Shown here: positions 5,489 through 8,149 of the stretch, piece after piece
How the letters are laid out: each line of letters begins with the position of its first letter
Position numbering within the stretch: the first letter of the stretch is position 1
Assembly: GCA_903839715.1 (NCBI GenBank)
Contig: CAIMDH010000106.1
Coordinates: forward strand, 1 to 8,149
Reading direction: 5' to 3'
Length of the DNA stretch: 8,149 nt
DNA from: an uncultured bacterium
GTDB taxonomy: Bacteria; Patescibacteriota; Minisyncoccia; Phycocordibacterales; UBA918
Position numbers and translations under genes: made by a program
The notes under the pieces: generated by a model
What the model saw: the letters and a program-made list of their open reading frames with translations, nothing else
What the model was told of the DNA's origin: nothing
Databases searched by the model: none

Positions 5489-5505
5489 CAGGCTTGACAA
5501 GCCTG
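5489..5505. promoter_or_regulatory. 17-bp perfect palindrome over the transporter -35 box (operator candidate)
   Basis: CAGGCTTG and CAAGCCTG flank a single central A. The palindrome includes the whole TTGACA -35 hexamer of the transporter promoter, so a dimeric regulator bound here would block RNA polymerase. The symmetry is seen directly; the regulator is unknown, with a metal-responsive one a natural guess for a cation transporter. Confidence 0.5.
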
Positions 5506-5521
5506 TTCAGTATGGCATGAT
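5494..5521 (+). promoter_or_regulatory. Sigma70-type promoter for the GDT1-family transporter
   Basis: A perfect -35 TTGACA (5494-5499), a 16-base spacer and CATGAT (5516-5521) preceded by TGG form an extended -10 promoter. The RNA would start near 5528 and leave a leader of about 27 bases, unlike most other genes here. Confidence 0.65.
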
Positions 5522-5543
5522 TTCAAGAGTACTTTGCTCATTT

Positions 5544-5550
5544 AGGAGGT
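5544..5550 (+). promoter_or_regulatory. Strong Shine-Dalgarno (AGGAGGT) for the transporter
   Basis: AGGAGGT sits four bases before the ATG at 5555. It is the only near-complete anti-16S match before a gene in the window, and it fixes the start of the transporter. Confidence 0.85.
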
Positions 5551-5554
5551 CGTT

Positions 5555-6142
5555 ATGACGCTTGATATATTTCTGGGAACCTTTGGGCTAATTTTTATCA
5601 GTGAACTAGGAGACAAGTCGCAGATTCTTGCGATGACAAGTTCTCTAATATACCGTAGATGTCGCTGGAGTTTATTTTTGAGTGGGTCATTAGCTCTTAT
5701 ACTTAGTAGTGTGGCGGCTATCGGAGTTGCCCAACTGGTTCCTGCTACGTGGGTTCCCGTTCTTCAAAAATTGACTGGCGGCGCACTCTGTCTTTTTGCA
5801 CTGTGGCTCCTCCTGCAGCTTTGGGTAGATGAAACAGAAGCTCCAAATGCTGAAAAACTTTCTGTCGAGGCAACGGCATGGTCCGTATTTTGGACCCAGT
5901 TTGTTCTAGTCTTTGCTATAGAGTGTGGTGATAAAACTCAATACGGTATTGTTGGATTGGGATTAAAGTATCAGGAGTACTGGCCACCTTTAGTTTTAGG
6001 TGCTAGTGCTGCCTTTCTGCTTACTAACGCAATTTCGATCTGGGGTGTTCAGTACATATCACAGCCATGTATTAAAGGGTTTCGGACAATTAGTGCGGTA
6101 ACTCTCTTTTTGTTTGGTATTGCTCTAGGCAGGTTCACATAA
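5555..6142 (+). CDS. GDT1/TMEM165 (UPF0016) family cation transporter
   Basis: The family consists of six-helix membrane proteins that move Mn2+ or Ca2+ (with H+ exchange proposed); bacterial members are linked to Mn2+ export. The 195-residue protein shows the defining pair of ExGDK(S/T) motifs, ELGDKS (17-22) and ECGDKT (123-128), one in each inverted half, each within a hydrophobic helix. Further helices lie at about 38-60, 70-90, 144-164 and 178-193. The two halves are joined by an acidic loop (VDETEAPNAEKLSVE, 91-105). The length is normal for a bacterial member. It is monocistronic, with its own promoter, a strong Shine-Dalgarno and a terminator. Mn2+ specificity cannot be told from sequence. 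A palindrome over the -35 suggests repression control. Confidence 0.93.
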   Translation: MTLDIFLGTFGLIFISELGDKSQILAMTSSLIYRRCRWSLFLSGSLALILSSVAAIGVAQLVPATWVPVLQKLTGGALCLFALWLLLQLWVDETEAPNAEKLSVEATAWSVFWTQFVLVFAIECGDKTQYGIVGLGLKYQEYWPPLVLGASAAFLLTNAISIWGVQYISQPCIKGFRTISAVTLFLFGIALGRFT

Positions 6143-6152
6143 ACTAATACTC

Positions 6153-6183
6153 AAAACCCCGTAACGTTCAGTTACGGGGTTTT
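6153..6183. terminator. Bidirectional intrinsic terminator between the transporter and the C39-like gene
   Basis: A 13-bp perfect stem (AAAACCCCGTAAC at 6153-6165 with 6171-6183) around a GTTCA loop carries A-run and T-run flanks. It serves the plus-strand transporter, 10 bases after its stop, and probably the minus-strand C39-like gene, whose stop is at 6207. Confidence 0.92.
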
Positions 6184-6206
6184 AATCTTTTTAAAATAGT
6201 GGCATT

Positions 6207-6971
6207 CTAGGTCGTACTTCTAATTTCAATATAGCGTTTCTTCCAAGCTTTTTTAAATTTCTCGACAGAGAGTGAGCCACCGCCTGATGGTTCTGCTGGG
6301 TCATTGTAGAATACTTTACCTTCACGCACACCACTAATGACCACAAGATGAGGGATTGGATTTTTAGGGTTAAAGGTATAGTGTACCGACACCATTACTG
6401 GTCCTTCTTCCAATACGGATTCTAGTTTAGAAAAAGCAGCAGTCATGCTTGAGCCTGCCAGGTCATGACTAGTGCCGGTCAGACCATACTTTTTACTTAG
6501 ACTAATTAGACCGGCATGGGTCCAGCCGGCATCGGCCAGATAGGCACCAGCAGCGATACCTTCACTAAGTAAGGTGTCAACTTTTACTTTTTTCGGTTCG
6601 TAGAACTCAATAAGCATCGCGAGACTCGCTATCCCGCAGCCAACCTTTTGCCACTTAGGAGAACTAATGTCAGCAAATTGTGAATAAAAAGGCACATTAA
6701 AAACCGCGGTTTTTTTCGGCATGATAGCTGGGGTAGTTTTCTTTGGCTCGGTTACTTTTGAAGTAGCGGGTTCGTTAACTAAAGTGATTTCAGTAGCATT
6801 TGTATCAATATCGCGGAGTATAGTAGTTGTGGTAGGTAGATCAAGCGGAGATATCGTAAAGAGATGCTTTTGAGGTTTTGGTCTGGTATACGATTCTGTC
6901 TGGTGTGCTGTCAGGGTAAAACCGGAAACAGAAGCAAAGGCAAACATCGCGACGATTTTTTTACAAGTCAA
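6207..6971 (-). CDS. Secreted C39-like (Peptidase_C39_2) cysteine protease
   Basis: Residues 1-26 look like a signal peptide: MTCKK, then a hydrophobic AMFAFASVSGFTLTA, then HQTES. A Thr/Pro/Lys-rich linker follows to about residue 88, then a papain-fold domain. That domain begins FNVPFYSQFAD (91-101) with Gln98 as the oxyanion residue, has the nucleophile Cys112 in GCGIASLAM, His208 in PHLVVISGV and Asp224 in FYNDPAEPSG. This is the C39_2 arrangement seen in secreted bacterial proteins rather than bacteriocin exporters; there is no ABC transporter nearby. The substrate is unknown, with a cell-wall or surface peptide plausible given the adjacent transpeptidase. The start is a TTG at 6971: it alone supplies the positive signal-peptide end, and an in-frame stop lies just upstream. 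ATG at 6947 is the alternative. Confidence 0.85.
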   Translation of the reverse strand: MTCKKIVAMFAFASVSGFTLTAHQTESYTRPKPQKHLFTISPLDLPTTTTILRDIDTNATEITLVNEPATSKVTEPKKTTPAIMPKKTAVFNVPFYSQFADISSPKWQKVGCGIASLAMLIEFYEPKKVKVDTLLSEGIAAGAYLADAGWTHAGLISLSKKYGLTGTSHDLAGSSMTAAFSKLESVLEEGPVMVSVHYTFNPKNPIPHLVVISGVREGKVFYNDPAEPSGGGSLSVEKFKKAWKKRYIEIRSTT

Positions 6972-6980
6972 AGTAGCCCT

Positions 6981-7009
6981 ATTTTACAGCAAAAACCAAG
7001 CTTCAACAA
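6981..7009 (-). promoter_or_regulatory. Candidate promoter for the C39-like gene (TTGTTG, 17 bases, TAAAAT)
   Basis: On the minus strand TTGTTG (7004-7009) and TAAAAT (6981-6986) have ideal 17-base spacing. The predicted RNA start near 6974 leaves about three bases before the TTG at 6971. It lies in the 60-base gap after the transpeptidase stop, so the two envelope genes can be expressed separately. Confidence 0.5.
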
Positions 7010-7031
7010 CACGTACTATAGAGCTCTATTG

Positions 7032-7937
7032 CTAGTTTTTTACAATAACTTGCGTACCAAGCTCTGCCCAGTAGTATAGTTTACGCGCTTCTTGTGGTAT
7101 GACGTTAACACATCCGTGGGAGTATTGAGAGCCAAAATTATTATGCCAGTAGGCACCATGAATGACAGCACCGCCTTCAGTGAAATAAAGATTCCAAGGC
7201 ACGCCAGGTAAGTCGTAGGATTGCTGGTCGGCCAGTCCCGGTAGAGGGCCTTGCATGTATCGACTCGGTGTTTTTTTGTAAATAGTAAAGGTACCTTGTG
7301 GTGTAGGGGTGAGTTCAAGTCCTGTTGAAATCGGTATTTCCATAAAAATCGTCTCATTATCATACGCAGTCAATATCTGTTTTTTACGATCGACAATAAT
7401 CTTTTTTAGTGGGGAAGTAAGGTACTCATTTTCCCAGGTGGTACGGGTACCTTCATCATAGAAAGTCTCAACATACTCTGCTGCAACGTACCAGTCACCA
7501 GTGATACGGTCGGGGTACCGTAACCACTCGTCAAAGATTATTTTATACCAGAGCCTGCCATCATGTTCCACTTCGTCAGTCACTCTGAGCACGATACCGT
7601 TTCGTAGGCGATAGACGACTGGGAAATCTAGTCCAGGACCGGAGCGTACCAAGAGACAGTCATCTGCAAAGTGTATGTCACAGCCATCGGTCACTTCAGC
7701 ATATTTGAATAGAGTAATTTCTGGAGTAATGTGCGTAGTGGTGGTTGGGGTATTTTCAGAGGGAACGACGATGACTTTTTCAGTACCAGGTTTTTTCAGT
7801 TCTGGGAGCTCTGGGATCTCTGGGATTTCTGCATCACTTTCCTTAAAGAGTGTGATAGTAAGTAGTATAGTAAGTATTAAAATAGCAGTAGCTAGTAAGA
7901 AAAGAGTAAGATTTTGTCTGTCACGTAAAAAAGTCAT
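7032..7937 (-). CDS. Membrane-anchored SH3b-YkuD L,D-transpeptidase
   Basis: L,D-transpeptidases use a cysteine to form 3-3 cross-links in peptidoglycan or attach proteins to it, outside the cytoplasmic membrane. The 301-residue protein has a short basic N-end (MTFLRDR), one membrane helix at about 9-31, an acidic Pro/Glu repeat (EIPEIPELPEL, 37-47), a Thr-rich linker, and an SH3b-like domain at about 76-158 with LLVRSGPGLDF (95-105). The YkuD domain spans about 178-299, with KKIIVDRKKQILTAYD as its first strands, PTPQGTF (211-217), His260-Gly261, and the catalytic SHGCVNV (273-279, Cys276). There is no signal-peptidase site, so the helix should anchor it. Cys86 and Cys94 in the SH3b part could form a disulfide. 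The normal family architecture is intact. Confidence 0.94.
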   Translation of the reverse strand: MTFLRDRQNLTLFLLATAILILTILLTITLFKESDAEIPEIPELPELKKPGTEKVIVVPSENTPTTTTHITPEITLFKYAEVTDGCDIHFADDCLLVRSGPGLDFPVVYRLRNGIVLRVTDEVEHDGRLWYKIIFDEWLRYPDRITGDWYVAAEYVETFYDEGTRTTWENEYLTSPLKKIIVDRKKQILTAYDNETIFMEIPISTGLELTPTPQGTFTIYKKTPSRYMQGPLPGLADQQSYDLPGVPWNLYFTEGGAVIHGAYWHNNFGSQYSHGCVNVIPQEARKLYYWAELGTQVIVKN

Positions 7938-7942
7938 ATTTT

Positions 7943-7971
7943 AGTATAGGGGTTGTGGTGCTGTATCGCAA
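7943..7971 (-). promoter_or_regulatory. Sigma70-type promoter for the L,D-transpeptidase (TTGCGA, 17 bases, TATACT)
   Basis: TTGCGA (7966-7971) and TATACT (7943-7948) read on the minus strand with 17-base spacing. Only five bases separate the -10 from the ATG at 7937, so the message should begin on the start codon. Confidence 0.65.
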
Positions 7972-8022
7972 TAATGCAAACTGGATATAAGAACAGTTGA
8001 AACGGCAATAAAACTCTTTTGT

Positions 8023-8031
8023 TGGTATACT
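8023..8031 (+). promoter_or_regulatory. Extended -10 promoter (TGG-TATACT) for the gene at 8040
   Basis: TGG directly precedes TATACT (8026-8031), eight bases before the ATG at 8040. The RNA start would be near 8038, giving a two-base leader. It is divergent from the transpeptidase promoter across a region of about 100 bases that holds no gene. Confidence 0.55.
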
Positions 8032-8039
8032 GGTACACT

Positions 8040-8149
8040 ATGAAAGATAATATTCCAAAACAAAAAATCAACGAAGCACAAATGAATCATTCATATGACC
8101 AAGTACGAAGAGTAGCGTCGCGTATGGAGGGTGGTGCCAAGAATCATGG
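8040..8149 (+). CDS. Unrecognised protein, N-terminal part (runs off the window)
   Basis: An open frame begins at the ATG at 8040 and stays open for 36 codons to the edge. The peptide is hydrophilic and mixed in charge (MKDNIPKQKINEAQMNHSYD, later RRVASRMEGG), with no signal peptide or membrane segment, so a cytoplasmic protein is likely. Internal ATGs exist at 8082 and 8124. The promoter-like TGG-TATACT eight bases upstream supports the first ATG. I do not recognise a family from this fragment. Confidence 0.55.
   Translation, partial: MKDNIPKQKINEAQMNHSYDQVRRVASRMEGGAKNH

Noticed and set aside
5392..5541. A 50-codon upstream extension of mutM
   Set aside because: The enzyme needs Pro right after the initiator Met, and a good mutM promoter lies inside the extension.
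5392..5554. A yybP-ykoY type Mn2+ riboswitch before the GDT1-family transporter
   Set aside because: The promoter predicts a leader of only about 27 bases, far too short for that aptamer, and I see no matching paired structure.
1..8149. CRISPR arrays, insertion sequences, tRNA or rRNA genes, phage or defence modules
   Set aside because: No regularly spaced repeats, transposase-like frames, tRNA cloverleaf or rRNA signatures were seen by eye.

Overview
This window looks like chromosomal DNA from a small-genome, moderately AT-rich bacterium, most likely a member of the Candidate Phyla Radiation (Patescibacteria, Parcubacteria-like). The assignment is inference. It rests on the very short ATP synthase epsilon subunit, the compact and frequently strand-switching layout, weak or absent Shine-Dalgarno sequences, and the mix of a DUF2061 protein, a lone ApbE-like protein, a C39-like secreted protein and a YkuD transpeptidase. 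UGA serves as a normal stop at the end of the ApbE-like gene, which argues against the UGA-glycine code of Gracilibacteria and SR1.

Region 1-2391 (plus strand) holds the tail of an unrecognised membrane protein, then atpD (F1 beta), an unrecognised 106-residue protein, and atpC (F1 epsilon without its C-terminal helices). A strong bidirectional hairpin terminator follows. AtpD is bracketed by two intergenic stem-loops: a 19-bp AT-rich one in front and a two-tier one behind. The usual atpG neighbour is not upstream.

Region 2411-4164 (minus strand) reads ung (uracil-DNA glycosylase), a 42-residue single-span membrane protein, and an ApbE-like flavin transferase. The last two are 11 bases apart and probably cotranscribed. 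Region 4226-5541 holds a plus-strand DUF2061 gene whose 3' end meets the 3' end of minus-strand mutM (fpg). Two base-excision repair glycosylases, ung and mutM, therefore lie close together but in separate units. Region 5489-6183 is a GDT1/TMEM165-type cation transporter. It has the clearest sigma70-type promoter, the only strong Shine-Dalgarno sequence, a 17-bp palindrome over its -35 box, and a terminator.

Region 6207-7971 (minus strand) contains two secreted or anchored envelope proteins: a C39-like cysteine protease and an SH3b-YkuD L,D-transpeptidase. A further plus-strand gene starts at 8040 and runs off the window.

Two points stand out. First, the F1 gene pair is interrupted by an unknown beta-rich protein that is probably translationally coupled to a minimal epsilon. 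Second, at least seven genes carry a -10-like hexamer 5 to 10 bases before the start codon, which predicts leaderless or nearly leaderless mRNAs. The transporter is the one gene with a leader and a strong Shine-Dalgarno.
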